Shown: piece after piece, positions 6,526 through 15,837 of the stretch
Layout: each line of letters starts with the position of its first letter
How positions within the stretch are numbered: position 1 is the stretch's first letter
DNA from: an uncultured Eubacteriales bacterium
GTDB taxonomy: Bacteria > Bacillota > Clostridia > Christensenellales > Aristaeellaceae
DNA: 26,717 nt
NCBI GenBank assembly: GCA_900553265.1
Contig: USDD01000031.1
Span: 1-26,717 of the forward strand
Direction: 5' to 3'
Program-made: the position numbers and the translations under genes
Notes under the pieces: model-generated
Told to the model about the DNA's origin: nothing
Seen by the model: the letters and a program-made list of their open reading frames with translations, nothing else
The model's database searches: none

Positions 6526-7860
6526 TTATCTTTCCTTCCACACGCCGTTTTCCACGGACACGGGATGGCCGCAGCTCATCCGTCCCTCGGGGCATCGGCC
6601 CATCACGGCGCAGCTGGGGCCGTAGCCGCCGAAGATCTCCGGCGACGTGCGGCTCAGCGCCGCGACCATCTGCCGCGCCACGCCGCGGATTTCCCACTGG
6701 GCGCGGGTGCAGGTGCGCAGTCTGGAGAACAGCAGCAGTTCCCGGGCGTTCATGGTCAGCATCAGATCAAGCACGTGGCCGCTCATGGCCAGATAGCTCA
6801 GCGTCGCCGCCGGCACGCCCAGCGCCGCCAGACGGTTGGCCGCGTCGGCCTGGGCCGCAAAGGCTTCGCAGTAGATGGCCTTCGCCTCCGTGGACGCGGC
6901 CACGCTCTCGGGCAGCACGTACCTTCCGTTGATCAGCGCGCGGATCACGTCCGGCACCATCAGCGACTGCATGCGATGGCGCGTGAAGTGAGTCACGCAG
7001 GCCAGTGAGACGTCGGAAACGCGGAACGTATAGTTCAGAACCTCCAGCTCCCGCGGGCGCGGGTCGCGGATCAGCGCCCGCACGCTCTGAGCCGAGTATC
7101 CCTGCGGCCAGCGGCCCGAGAAATCCATCGCCGCCGCCAGCAGCTTCTCCGCCGCGCCGGGCGCGGCCAGCAGCTCCGCGCCACCCTTCGCCGGTTCGCC
7201 CTTGGCGAAGATCAGCGGCTGCGCCGTCGGCGCGACGGCCTCGTCCATCGGCCCAAAGGAAAACACTCCGGGATAGAGCGCGTCCAGCTGTGCGGAAAGC
7301 TGCTCGCCCAGGCCGCGCAGCTCGGCAAAGCGCGCGCCGCGGCCAAAGCGCATGGCCTGAATCATCCGCACCAGCTCGCGCGCGTTCATCGTCGCAAAGA
7401 AATTGCTGCGCAGGCAGTAGGGCAGCAGGAAGCGCGCGTCCTCCTTGGGCACGCCCAGCGCCAGCAGCCGCTCGTAATCGCCGAAGAGCGCTTCGGCGCG
7501 CCCGGCGTACAGCCGCGCCGCCTCGCCGCTCAGACCGTCGTCCGCCACATAGCCCGCTTTGGAAAAGTCCACATACCGGCGGGACTTGACCGTGAAGGAG
7601 GCCAGACGGAATTCGATGATAAACTGCTCCGCCAGCACCGACACGTCGTTGAAGGCGATGGAGAAGGTCTGATGCTCCACCACCGACTGATGGCCCGAGG
7701 ACAGCACCTTTCCGACCAGCTTCAGATCCTTTTCCCGATCGCCGCTGCGAGCATAAATCTCCCGCGCGGTGCCCTCCTGCGTGGAGATGCGCGCGGCCGC
7801 CGCAGTCACGTCCAGCGCGCCGCGATTTTCATTGAGTATTTTCGCCATACTTTGCTTCAT
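6526..7860 (-). CDS. FAD-dependent thymidylate synthase-like protein with two fused ThyX domains
   Basis: This is a 444-residue protein, about twice the usual ThyX length. ThyX makes dTMP from dUMP using FAD, NADPH and methylene-tetrahydrofolate, normally as a homotetramer with active sites at subunit interfaces. The N-terminal half has GHQSVVEHQTF (56-66) and KSRRYVDF (92-99), but EFR stands where RHR is expected. The C-terminal half has the RHR core (TRHRMQSLMVPDV, 293-305) and RAQWEIRGVARQM (386-398), but no GHxSxxEH segment. Both halves carry the TMNAREL helix (158-164, 369-375), which shows internal duplication. Three late Cys (417, 423, 430) and His432 could bind metal. GGGGGG upstream of ATG 7860 decides the start; the ATG at 7875 lies before that site. 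It leads an operon with the GNAT gene. Confidence 0.85.
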   Translation of the reverse strand: MKQSMAKILNENRGALDVTAAAARISTQEGTAREIYARSGDREKDLKLVGKVLSSGHQSVVEHQTFSIAFNDVSVLAEQFIIEFRLASFTVKSRRYVDFSKAGYVADDGLSGEAARLYAGRAEALFGDYERLLALGVPKEDARFLLPYCLRSNFFATMNARELVRMIQAMRFGRGARFAELRGLGEQLSAQLDALYPGVFSFGPMDEAVAPTAQPLIFAKGEPAKGGAELLAAPGAAEKLLAAAMDFSGRWPQGYSAQSVRALIRDPRPRELEVLNYTFRVSDVSLACVTHFTRHRMQSLMVPDVIRALINGRYVLPESVAASTEAKAIYCEAFAAQADAANRLAALGVPAATLSYLAMSGHVLDLMLTMNARELLLFSRLRTCTRAQWEIRGVARQMVAALSRTSPEIFGGYGPSCAVMGRCPEGRMSCGHPVSVENGVWKER

Positions 7861-7893
7861 CGTTCTTCCCCCCATGCTTGCTGCATTGTTTTG

Positions 7894-7922
7894 AGTATAA
7901 CACGAATGCTTCTTCTGAGCAA
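7894..7922 (-). promoter_or_regulatory. Promoter of the thyX-like gene
   Basis: The minus strand carries TTGCTC (7917-7922), a 17-base spacer and TATACT (7894-7899), with TG one base before the -10. This places the transcript start near 7887, about 27 bases ahead of the ATG. Confidence 0.65.
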
Positions 7923-8025
7923 GAACAGTTTTTCTTTCTTTTGATAGACGCGATCAATCCTCTTTCTTCCGGTATTTATGCCGGAAAAAAACGCGCCTCC
8001 GGCTCTGGATTTTCGCCTTCATCCA

Positions 8026-8034
8026 TGCTATAAT
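8026..8034 (+). promoter_or_regulatory. Extended -10 promoter of mscL
   Basis: TGCTATAAT is present as a perfect extended -10 with no convincing -35 at 16-18 bases. Initiation near 8041 would give a leader of about 40 bases ahead of the mscL ATG. Confidence 0.6.
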
Positions 8035-8080
8035 AGGATATGTCATGCTTTACCATTCATTTGCAAGGGAGAAATGCGCC

Positions 8081-8503
8081 ATGAAAAAGCTGCTGCACGA
8101 GTTCAAGGAGTTTGCCTTCCGCGGCAATGTCATCGATCTGGCGGTCGGCGTCGTCATCGGTTCCGCGTTCACCGGAATCGTCACCAGCATCGTCAACGAC
8201 CTCATCACGCCGATTATCGCGTTTCTGACCGGCAGCGTCGACTTCTCCGCGCTGGTCATCCGCCTGTCCGACGGCGAAAACGCCCCGACCATCGCCGTGG
8301 GCTCGTTCATCCAGACGGTGGTGAACTTCTTCATCACCGCGCTGTGCATCTTCTTTCTGGTCAAGGGCATCAACAGCCTGCACGCTCTGAAGCCGGCCAA
8401 GCCGGCCGAGCCGGAGAAGAAGCCCCGCCTGTGCCCCTACTGCAAGAGCGAAATCGCCGACGACGCGACGCGCTGCCCGCACTGCACCTCTCAGCTGGAT
8501 TAA
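8081..8503 (+). CDS. mscL: Large-conductance mechanosensitive channel MscL with C-terminal zinc ribbon
   Basis: This is a 140-residue channel protein. Residues 1-100 are a clear MscL, with an amphipathic N-terminal helix, the pore helix FRGNVIDLAVGVVIGSAF (13-30), SIVNDLITPII, a periplasmic-side loop, and a second membrane helix (about 77-97). MscL pentamers open under membrane tension to release solutes during osmotic downshock. After a Lys/Pro linker the protein ends with CPYCKSEIADDATRCPHC (Cys118, 121, 132, 135), a standard zinc-ribbon spacing, in place of the usual C-terminal helix bundle. The start is supported by AAGGGAG nine bases upstream. A promoter lies about 40 bases before the start and a terminator 16 bases after the stop. 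Confidence 0.93.
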   Translation: MKKLLHEFKEFAFRGNVIDLAVGVVIGSAFTGIVTSIVNDLITPIIAFLTGSVDFSALVIRLSDGENAPTIAVGSFIQTVVNFFITALCIFFLVKGINSLHALKPAKPAEPEKKPRLCPYCKSEIADDATRCPHCTSQLD

Positions 8504-8518
8504 CATTCGTCTCCGACC

Positions 8519-8547
8519 GGGGAGAGGTTGACCCTCTCCCCTTTTTT
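8519..8547 (+). terminator. Terminator after mscL
   Basis: GGGGAGAGG (8519-8527) pairs perfectly with CCTCTCCCC (8533-8541) and is followed by six T. The ribosome binding site of the next gene begins at the base after the T-run. Confidence 0.88.
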
Positions 8548-8561
8548 GAGGAATCCACGCC

Positions 8562-9440
8562 ATGAGCCGACGCCTACGAAGCAGAATGAACGTCCAGAAA
8601 GCCACGCGCTTCGCCATCGCCATCAATGCCGTGCAGATCGGCGCGATGCTCGGCGTCTTTCTCTATGTCCTGCTCAACGGAATCACCTTTCTCTCCCGCA
8701 GCGCGGAGCTGACTCTGCTGGGCATTTGTCTGGCCATCATCTGCTGGGGCGCGGCGCTGGACATTCGCGACGCGAAAAACGCGGAAAAGATCGCCGAGCA
8801 GTCGGACATGCTGGAGGAGGCCTATCGCCAGCTGGAGGATCTGAACGCCACGCTGCGCTGCCAGCGCCACGACTTCATGAACCATCTTCAGGTGGTCTTC
8901 AGTCTGACGGAGATGCAGGAATACGGCGAGGCCATGCAGTACATCGAGCGCATCTACGGCGATATTCTGCGCGTGAGCAGCGTTCTGAAGACCTCCATTC
9001 CCGCCGTGAACGCCCTGCTGGCGGCCAAGCACGCCGACTGCGAGGAACACGGCATCGCCTTCGAGACGGACATCTCGTCCCCCTGGAACGATTCGCCCAT
9101 GCCGGGCTGGGAGCTGTGCCGGGTGCTGAGCAATCTCATCGACAACGCCCGGGACGCGATTCTGGAAACCGGCAGTCCGTCGGAGCATTCCATCCGCGTT
9201 GCTTTGGGCGAAACGCCGGGCGCGTTCACCTTCTGCGTCAGCAACGACGGCCCGCCCATCCCGCCGAAGCATCTGGGCTCCATCTTCCAGATGGGCTTCA
9301 CCACCAAGGCCGACGGCCACGGCTCGGGCCTGAGCATCGTCTCCGAGCTGATGCGCGAATTCGGCGGCCATATCGACGTCCAGTCCGACGAATCGCAGAC
9401 CCGCTTTACGGGAACGCTGCCCAAGCAGAGCGCCCCGTGA
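8562..9440 (+). CDS. Sensor histidine kinase of the Spo0B/CitA-like type, orphan
   Basis: This is a 292-residue membrane kinase. Two hydrophobic helices (about 15-40 and 47-65) are followed by a coiled segment. The phosphoacceptor site is RHDFMNHLQ (His103), typical of the Spo0B-like/CitA class, and a GHKL ATPase domain follows with N box LSNLIDNARDAI and G boxes NDGPPIPP and GHGSGLSIVSELM. There is no extracellular sensor domain, so any signal is likely sensed in or near the membrane. No response regulator gene adjoins it. GAGGA (8548-8552) supports the ATG at 8562. It lies directly behind the mscL terminator with no promoter seen between, so expression may depend on read-through or an internal promoter. 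Confidence 0.85.
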   Translation: MSRRLRSRMNVQKATRFAIAINAVQIGAMLGVFLYVLLNGITFLSRSAELTLLGICLAIICWGAALDIRDAKNAEKIAEQSDMLEEAYRQLEDLNATLRCQRHDFMNHLQVVFSLTEMQEYGEAMQYIERIYGDILRVSSVLKTSIPAVNALLAAKHADCEEHGIAFETDISSPWNDSPMPGWELCRVLSNLIDNARDAILETGSPSEHSIRVALGETPGAFTFCVSNDGPPIPPKHLGSIFQMGFTTKADGHGSGLSIVSELMREFGGHIDVQSDESQTRFTGTLPKQSAP

Positions 9441-9449
9441 GAGAAGCAG

Positions 9450-9483
9450 AAAGAGACGGATTTTTGCCGTCTCTTTCTTTTTA
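9450..9483 (+). terminator. Terminator after the histidine kinase gene
   Basis: AAAGAGACGG (9450-9459) pairs with CCGTCTCTTT (9467-9476) and is followed by CTTTTTAT on the plus strand. Confidence 0.85.
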
Positions 9484-9509
9484 TGGATATTTTCTTTTGA
9501 ATTTGAAGC

Positions 9510-10130
9510 TCACACCACGGGAACCGTCTGGTCGTTTTTCGCAATTTCGCGCAGAATGGCGTTGACAATGGAGATTGTCGCGGGAATGCCGCCCTTCTTT
9601 CCGCGCACGACGATGGAGGTCAGGTCGCTGTCCATCAAACGCTCCTTGATCTGTACCGCGCTGGCGAAGCCCGCAGACGCGGCCAGCACGCACACGTCGC
9701 TCATGGGCTCGTGCTGACGGCGGATAATCATACGGTTGATGGCGGCGGGCGCGCTGCCCACGACCATCAGCTTCGGGCCGGGCACGGCCAGGCCATAATC
9801 CACCGCCACCTCGGCGCGAGTCACGCGGCGCTGCTCCGCCAGCTGAACCACCTGCGGGTCGTCGATGAAGCACAGCACCTTCGCGCCGTTGTGTCCCAGC
9901 AGCGACGTGTCGATGTCGTTCGCCACCAGCGTCGTATCCGTGATGATGGATCCGCCCATCTCAATCAGGCGCTTGATGTGCGTCAGCGCCGTGGGGCCGA
10001 AATAGATGCTCTGCATCAGGGAATAGTCGTTGGTCTCCCGTTCGACCTCGCTGAGGATCGTGTTCATCTCCTGATTCATGTAGGGAATCCCCGTGCGATG
10101 CCGCCCGGTCTCCCCGCTGATTCTTCTCAT
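9510..10130 (-). CDS. Stand-alone precorrin-8X methylmutase (CbiC/CobH) family protein
   Basis: This is a 206-residue protein matching the CbiC/CobH fold across most of its length. The visible matches are GGSIITDTTLVANDID, FIDDPQVVQLAEQRRVTRAE, VVGSAPAAINRMI, ASAGFASAVQIKERLM, and IVVRGKKGGIPATISIVNAIL. CbiC moves a methyl group from C-11 to C-12 of the corrin ring in cobalamin synthesis. The catalytic histidine lies in an RMIH-type motif near the N-terminus. Here the corresponding stretch reads LMQSIYFG with no histidine. No other cobalamin gene is in the window. It may be a functional paralogue with another substrate or a divergent CbiC. The start at 10130 is chosen for GGAGAGG nine bases upstream; longer in-frame starts lack a site. 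Confidence 0.75.
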   Translation of the reverse strand: MRRISGETGRHRTGIPYMNQEMNTILSEVERETNDYSLMQSIYFGPTALTHIKRLIEMGGSIITDTTLVANDIDTSLLGHNGAKVLCFIDDPQVVQLAEQRRVTRAEVAVDYGLAVPGPKLMVVGSAPAAINRMIIRRQHEPMSDVCVLAASAGFASAVQIKERLMDSDLTSIVVRGKKGGIPATISIVNAILREIAKNDQTVPVV

Positions 10131-10196
10131 TTTTGCTGACCTCTCCGTTCGGGAAATATTCTTTCTGCAAACACTTTGCAAGAACCCTGTAAATGA

Positions 10197-10225
10197 AATA
10201 TACCTTCTTCCTCGGAAATAGTCAA
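10197..10225 (-). promoter_or_regulatory. Promoter of the CbiC-like gene with AT-rich upstream region
   Basis: The minus strand carries TTGACT (10220-10225), a 17-base spacer and TATATT (10197-10202), with a leader of about 60 bases. The DNA just upstream (about 10245-10320) is strikingly AT-rich for this genome and could act as an UP element. No gene was seen in the stretch from 10131 to 10428. Confidence 0.7.
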
Positions 10226-10377
10226 GCAATTTCGGCGCACGTCTGTGTTAATTTACATGTTCAACACGATTCATAACAGAAATATAAATATATTTATTCG
10301 TTATTTCTTTATGTCTGCGTTATTCATCAGATAACATCCGCGAACGGCCACATGCAACCTGCTCATTGTCCTCCTCC

Positions 10378-10423
10378 GGAAAATAGCGAACGGACATACT
10401 CTTCGCAGAGCATGTCCGTTCGC
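10378..10423 (-). terminator. Terminator after clpB
   Basis: GCGAACGGACAT (10386-10397) pairs with ATGTCCGTTCGC (10412-10423). The pairing continues inward through CTCT/AGAG with one mismatch, giving a long hairpin. On the minus strand it is followed by TATTTTCC. Confidence 0.8.
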
Positions 10424-10428
10424 GACAT

Positions 10429-13050
<2,622 letters not shown>

Positions 13051-13083
13051 GGAATTCCTCCCCGAAAGTCTCCAATATCGTTC

Positions 13084-13100
13084 TTTGACTTTCTTTGACT
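13084..13100 (-). promoter_or_regulatory. CtsR operator of clpB
   Basis: The plus strand reads TTTGACTTTCTTTGACT, the exact complement of the CtsR consensus RGTCAAANANRGTCAAA. It abuts the -10 element of the clpB promoter and covers the likely transcription start. CtsR represses clp genes in Bacillota until heat or protein stress. The ctsR gene itself is not in this window. Confidence 0.9.
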
Positions 13101-13128
13101 ATTATATTCGATTTTTCCGCCTTGTCAA
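13101..13128 (-). promoter_or_regulatory. Consensus sigma-A promoter of clpB
   Basis: The minus strand has perfect TTGACA (13123-13128), a 16-base spacer and perfect TATAAT (13101-13106). The CtsR box follows immediately, so a strong promoter is held by a repressor. Confidence 0.9.
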
Positions 13129-13188
13129 TAGGTTTTTGGAAAAAATTTCAGCATTTCTCAAATTTAACATAAAATCAATTCCATTCTG

Positions 13189-13217
13189 TTGCGCTAAAGC
13201 GGAAAAGCGCCTATACT
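13189..13217 (+). promoter_or_regulatory. Probable promoter of the EamA transporter gene
   Basis: TTGCGC, a 17-base spacer and TATACT (13212-13217) lie about 45 bases before the start codon. The surrounding intergenic DNA is AT-rich. The -35 position is accurate to about one base. Confidence 0.5.
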
Positions 13218-13261
13218 CGGATATAAATTCCCTCATATATAGGTTATAAAGGATGATTCAA

Positions 13262-14146
13262 ATGAAAGCAAAGCTCAAAGGGCCGATTTTTCTGTTTCTG
13301 TGCGCGTTTTTCTGGGGCATGGCGTTTTCCGCCCAGAGCACGGCGGGCCGCTACATCGGCCCCAACACCTTCGTCTGGCTGCGCTCGACCATCACCTGCC
13401 TGACGCTGCTGATTCTGCGCCCTTTGCTGCTCAAGCTCAGCCCGGAATCGACGCAGACCACGGCCTCCAATCGCCGACATTGGGTCGTCGGCGCTTTCTG
13501 CGGAGCCTTCCTCGTGCTGGCGACCAGCCTCCAGCAGGTGGGTCTGATGACCACCACCACCGCCAAATCCGGCTTTATCACGGCGCTGTACATCGTGCTC
13601 GTGCCCATCCTCGGCGTGTTTCTGGGCAAGCGCATCGGCGGAAAGGTCTGGCTGGGCGTGCTGGTTTCGCTGTTGGGGCTCTACTTCCTGTGCTTCCGGG
13701 GCGACGCTTCGCTGTGCATCGGCGACGCGTTCACCCTCGGCTGCGCGCTGGTGTTCTCCATTCACATTCTGCTCATCGACCGCTGCGGCTCCGACCTGAA
13801 CTCCATCAAGCTGAGCACCATCCAGTTCGGCACGGCGGCAGTGATCTCGGGAATCGTCACCTTTCTGACGGAAACGCCCCAGCTGGACGGCATTCTCGCC
13901 TGCTGGACGAGCATCGTCTACGCCGCGGTGTTCTCCGGCGCGCTGGGCTACACCTTCCAGATCATCGGCCAGCGCACCACCGAGCCCACGCTGGCTTCGC
14001 TGATTATGTGTCTGGAATCGGTCTTCGCCGCCTTCGGCGGATGGATCGTGCTGGGCGAAACCCTGTCCGGCCGCGAGCTGCTGGGCTGCGCGCTGATGTT
14101 CTCCGCTTCGGTGCTGGCGCTGCTGCCGGATCGAAAAAAGGCGTAA
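13262..14146 (+). CDS. EamA-family (DMT superfamily) transporter
   Basis: This is a 294-residue membrane protein of ten predicted helices built from two EamA repeats. The first repeat opens with FLCAFFWGMAFSAQSTAGRY and includes TTTTAKSGFITALY. The second ends with ASLIMCLESVFAAFGGWIVL followed by GETLSGRELLGCALMF, a typical EamA signature with the conserved Glu before the last helices. Members export amino acids or other metabolites, and the substrate is unknown here. An ATG nine bases upstream (13253) lies against AAAGG and is too close, so the second ATG at 13262, nine bases from AAAGG, is preferred. It stands alone between clpB (divergent) and its own terminator. Confidence 0.88.
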   Translation: MKAKLKGPIFLFLCAFFWGMAFSAQSTAGRYIGPNTFVWLRSTITCLTLLILRPLLLKLSPESTQTTASNRRHWVVGAFCGAFLVLATSLQQVGLMTTTTAKSGFITALYIVLVPILGVFLGKRIGGKVWLGVLVSLLGLYFLCFRGDASLCIGDAFTLGCALVFSIHILLIDRCGSDLNSIKLSTIQFGTAAVISGIVTFLTETPQLDGILACWTSIVYAAVFSGALGYTFQIIGQRTTEPTLASLIMCLESVFAAFGGWIVLGETLSGRELLGCALMFSASVLALLPDRKKA

Positions 14147-14156
14147 CTTCTTTCCG

Positions 14157-14186
14157 CCGGGCTGCCGCTTCGCAGCCCGGTTTTTC
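14157..14186 (+). terminator. Terminator after the EamA transporter gene
   Basis: CCGGGCTGC (14157-14165) pairs perfectly with GCAGCCCGG (14172-14180) and is followed by five T. Confidence 0.88.
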
Positions 14187-14196
14187 CATGGAAAAG

Positions 14197-14237
14197 GCCG
14201 CCGTCCGGGAATCTCTTCCCGAACGGCGGCTCGTTTT
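14197..14237. terminator. Second hairpin terminator between convergent genes
   Basis: GCCGCCGT (14197-14204) pairs with ACGGCGGC (14223-14230), with a further inner pairing of CGGGAA and TTCCCG. T-rich tails follow on both strands (TCGTTTTTGC on plus, CTTTTCC on minus), so it can end the minus-strand dehydrogenase transcript and back up the plus-strand one. Confidence 0.75.
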
Positions 14238-14245
14238 TGCGTCAA

Positions 14246-15502
14246 TCAGATGGCGGGAGCGTTGGCCAGCAGGTATTCCTCGGCCTCGCCGCACCAGAGG
14301 TTGTTGTTGGCCGCGCAGATTTCGGCCAGCTTCTTGAACATGGGATCGGTCTCGCCCTTCTTGGCGAAATCGTCGATAGCGGTCAGCTCCATGTGGATGT
14401 TGGGGTAGATCAGCTTCTTGCCGCCCGGAATCTTGGGCAGGTTCAGCGTGGTCTCGACGACGGCGTTCAGGCCGCCCACATGGGTGATCATGCCCGCGGG
14501 ATTCAGACGGCCCTCGGCGATCATGTGCAGCGCCTCGCGCATGTCGTCGGTGTTGCCGCCGGAGGTGCCCACGAGGTGATGCGCCGCGTAATGCACGTTG
14601 TAGAAGTTGAAGTTGGCGGACAGCGCGGGGTTGGTCGGGCCGGCGAAGAAGTTCAGGCAGCCGTCAAAGGCCAGAATCGCGTCGCCCTGCTCGATGACGG
14701 CGGGAACGGGCGCGAACACGAGCACATCGTCGTAGCCCTTGCCGTCGGTCAGGCCCATCAGCGTCTCCACCGCGTTCTCGCGGGTGTTGGCGTAGACCAG
14801 CTTCACGCCGTTCTTCGCAGCTTCGTCCACCGTGTAGATGGAAGCCGCGCGATCCAGGCGGGCCTGGTCGATGTCGGTCACGACCAGCAGGCCGGGCTTG
14901 CGGTCGCAGTGGATGGCGTAGTCGATGGCGCCCAGACCCATGGGGCCCGCGCCGGCCAGAATCGCCATGTTGCCGCCCTCGCGGATGCCCATCTCATGGA
15001 CATAGCAGCCGGGCTTGGTGTGATACTGGGCGTGGAAGGTGCCGATGATGCAGCTCAGCGGCTCGGACAGAGAGCCATAGAAGAACTCCTTGGCCTTGTA
15101 GTCCAGCAGGCAGTCCTGCTCCATGATCTCGGGCAGCAGGATGGCATGCTGAGAATCGCCGCCGCAGTACTCGAAGGCATAGCCAGGGGTCATGAGCGTG
15201 CCCTTGTAGGAGATGGCGGGCTGGATGGTGAACTTCTCGCCCACGGTGAACTTGTCGGCCCACTTCGCGCCGACCTTCTCGATCAGGCCGCAGAACTCGT
15301 GGCCGATGATGGCGGGATGCTCGCTGATATTGTCGGGGACGCGCTTGTGGTTGGAGCCCTGAAGCGCAGCCTTGTAGCTGGACATGCAGATGGAGTCCGA
15401 GATGACCTTGACGAGAATTTCATCGTCCTTGATCTCCGGAAGCTCAAAGGTATCGAGGCGCAGATCATTCTGCCCGTACATACGTACAGCCTTATTCAAC
15501 AT
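14246..15502 (-). CDS. Zinc-type dehydrogenase, L-sorbose-1-phosphate reductase-like
   Basis: This is a 418-residue medium-chain dehydrogenase/reductase. The catalytic zinc ligands expected of the family are visible as Cys39 (SICMSSYK) and His68-Glu69 (IIGHEFCG), with a later SEPLSC. The four-Cys structural zinc loop is missing. The Rossmann motif GAGPMGLGAIDYA begins the nucleotide domain. The length beyond 400 residues, with the inserted GYAFEYCGGDSQHAI and FFAGPTNPALSANFNFYN segments, resembles L-sorbose-1-phosphate reductase (SorE type), which reduces sorbose 1-phosphate to glucitol 6-phosphate. The substrate assignment is inference; it could act on another sugar phosphate. GAGGAGGA lies seven bases before the ATG. 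A sorbitol-6-phosphate dehydrogenase-like gene sits 7 kb away in this window. Confidence 0.78.
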   Translation of the reverse strand: MLNKAVRMYGQNDLRLDTFELPEIKDDEILVKVISDSICMSSYKAALQGSNHKRVPDNISEHPAIIGHEFCGLIEKVGAKWADKFTVGEKFTIQPAISYKGTLMTPGYAFEYCGGDSQHAILLPEIMEQDCLLDYKAKEFFYGSLSEPLSCIIGTFHAQYHTKPGCYVHEMGIREGGNMAILAGAGPMGLGAIDYAIHCDRKPGLLVVTDIDQARLDRAASIYTVDEAAKNGVKLVYANTRENAVETLMGLTDGKGYDDVLVFAPVPAVIEQGDAILAFDGCLNFFAGPTNPALSANFNFYNVHYAAHHLVGTSGGNTDDMREALHMIAEGRLNPAGMITHVGGLNAVVETTLNLPKIPGGKKLIYPNIHMELTAIDDFAKKGETDPMFKKLAEICAANNNLWCGEAEEYLLANAPAI

Positions 15503-15581
15503 GTGATTGTCCTCCTCTGATTTTTACGCATGCGCGTTGGACGTGCGAAGGAGGCAATTCCCCTCCCTCGGCGTTAGCTTC

Positions 15582-15610
15582 ATTATACCACACTTCTGCA
15601 TGGATGGAAA
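15582..15610 (-). promoter_or_regulatory. Promoter of the sorbose-1-phosphate reductase-like gene
   Basis: The minus strand carries TTTCCA (15605-15610), a 17-base spacer and TATAAT (15582-15587), with TG one base before the -10. The transcript would start near 15575, with a leader of about 75 bases. Confidence 0.7.
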
Positions 15611-15794
15611 TCAATTTTCCGAAAAAAAACGTCGTATGGCGAAAAAATCTGTATTTTTGGGTTAAAAACCGCGCGTTTGGGTCAGTATGCTCCCCCACGC
15701 GCCGATGCGGCTCTCGCAAATCCATCCGGCTGCCGTGCGATGAGGAAAACCCCTGCCGCCCGCGCGCTGCACCTCGCAAACGCATTTGCGCATG

Positions 15795-15827
15795 AAAAAG
15801 CGGAGAGCCGCCGAAGCGCTCTCCGCT
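15795..15827 (-). terminator. Terminator of the xpaC-telA-lemA-TPM operon
   Basis: On the minus strand AGCGGAGAG pairs with CTCTCCGCT (15819-15827 and 15799-15807) and is followed by a T-run. It lies just after the TPM stop codon. Confidence 0.85.
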
Positions 15828-15837
15828 GTCCATGGTC

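Larger units (their letters stand above)
15503..15837. other. Intergenic region without a gene
   Basis: This 335-base gap holds the promoter and about 75-base leader of the sorbose-1-phosphate reductase-like gene and the terminator of the TPM gene. The middle part (about 15611-15790) has A-runs and a small hairpin (CGCAAA/TTTGCG near 15776). No convincing reading frame or RNA was seen there. Confidence 0.6.

Noticed and set aside
7967..7988. Hairpin TTCCGG/CCGGAA with an adjacent A-run as a terminator
   Set aside because: No gene ends near it in a direction that would place T residues after the hairpin; both neighbouring genes start rather than end here.
10226..10428. Possible small RNA or foreign insert in the AT-rich stretch between the CbiC-like gene and clpB
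   Set aside because: Only the clpB terminator and an AT-rich promoter-upstream region are supported; no promoter-terminator pair for a separate RNA and no insertion ends were seen.
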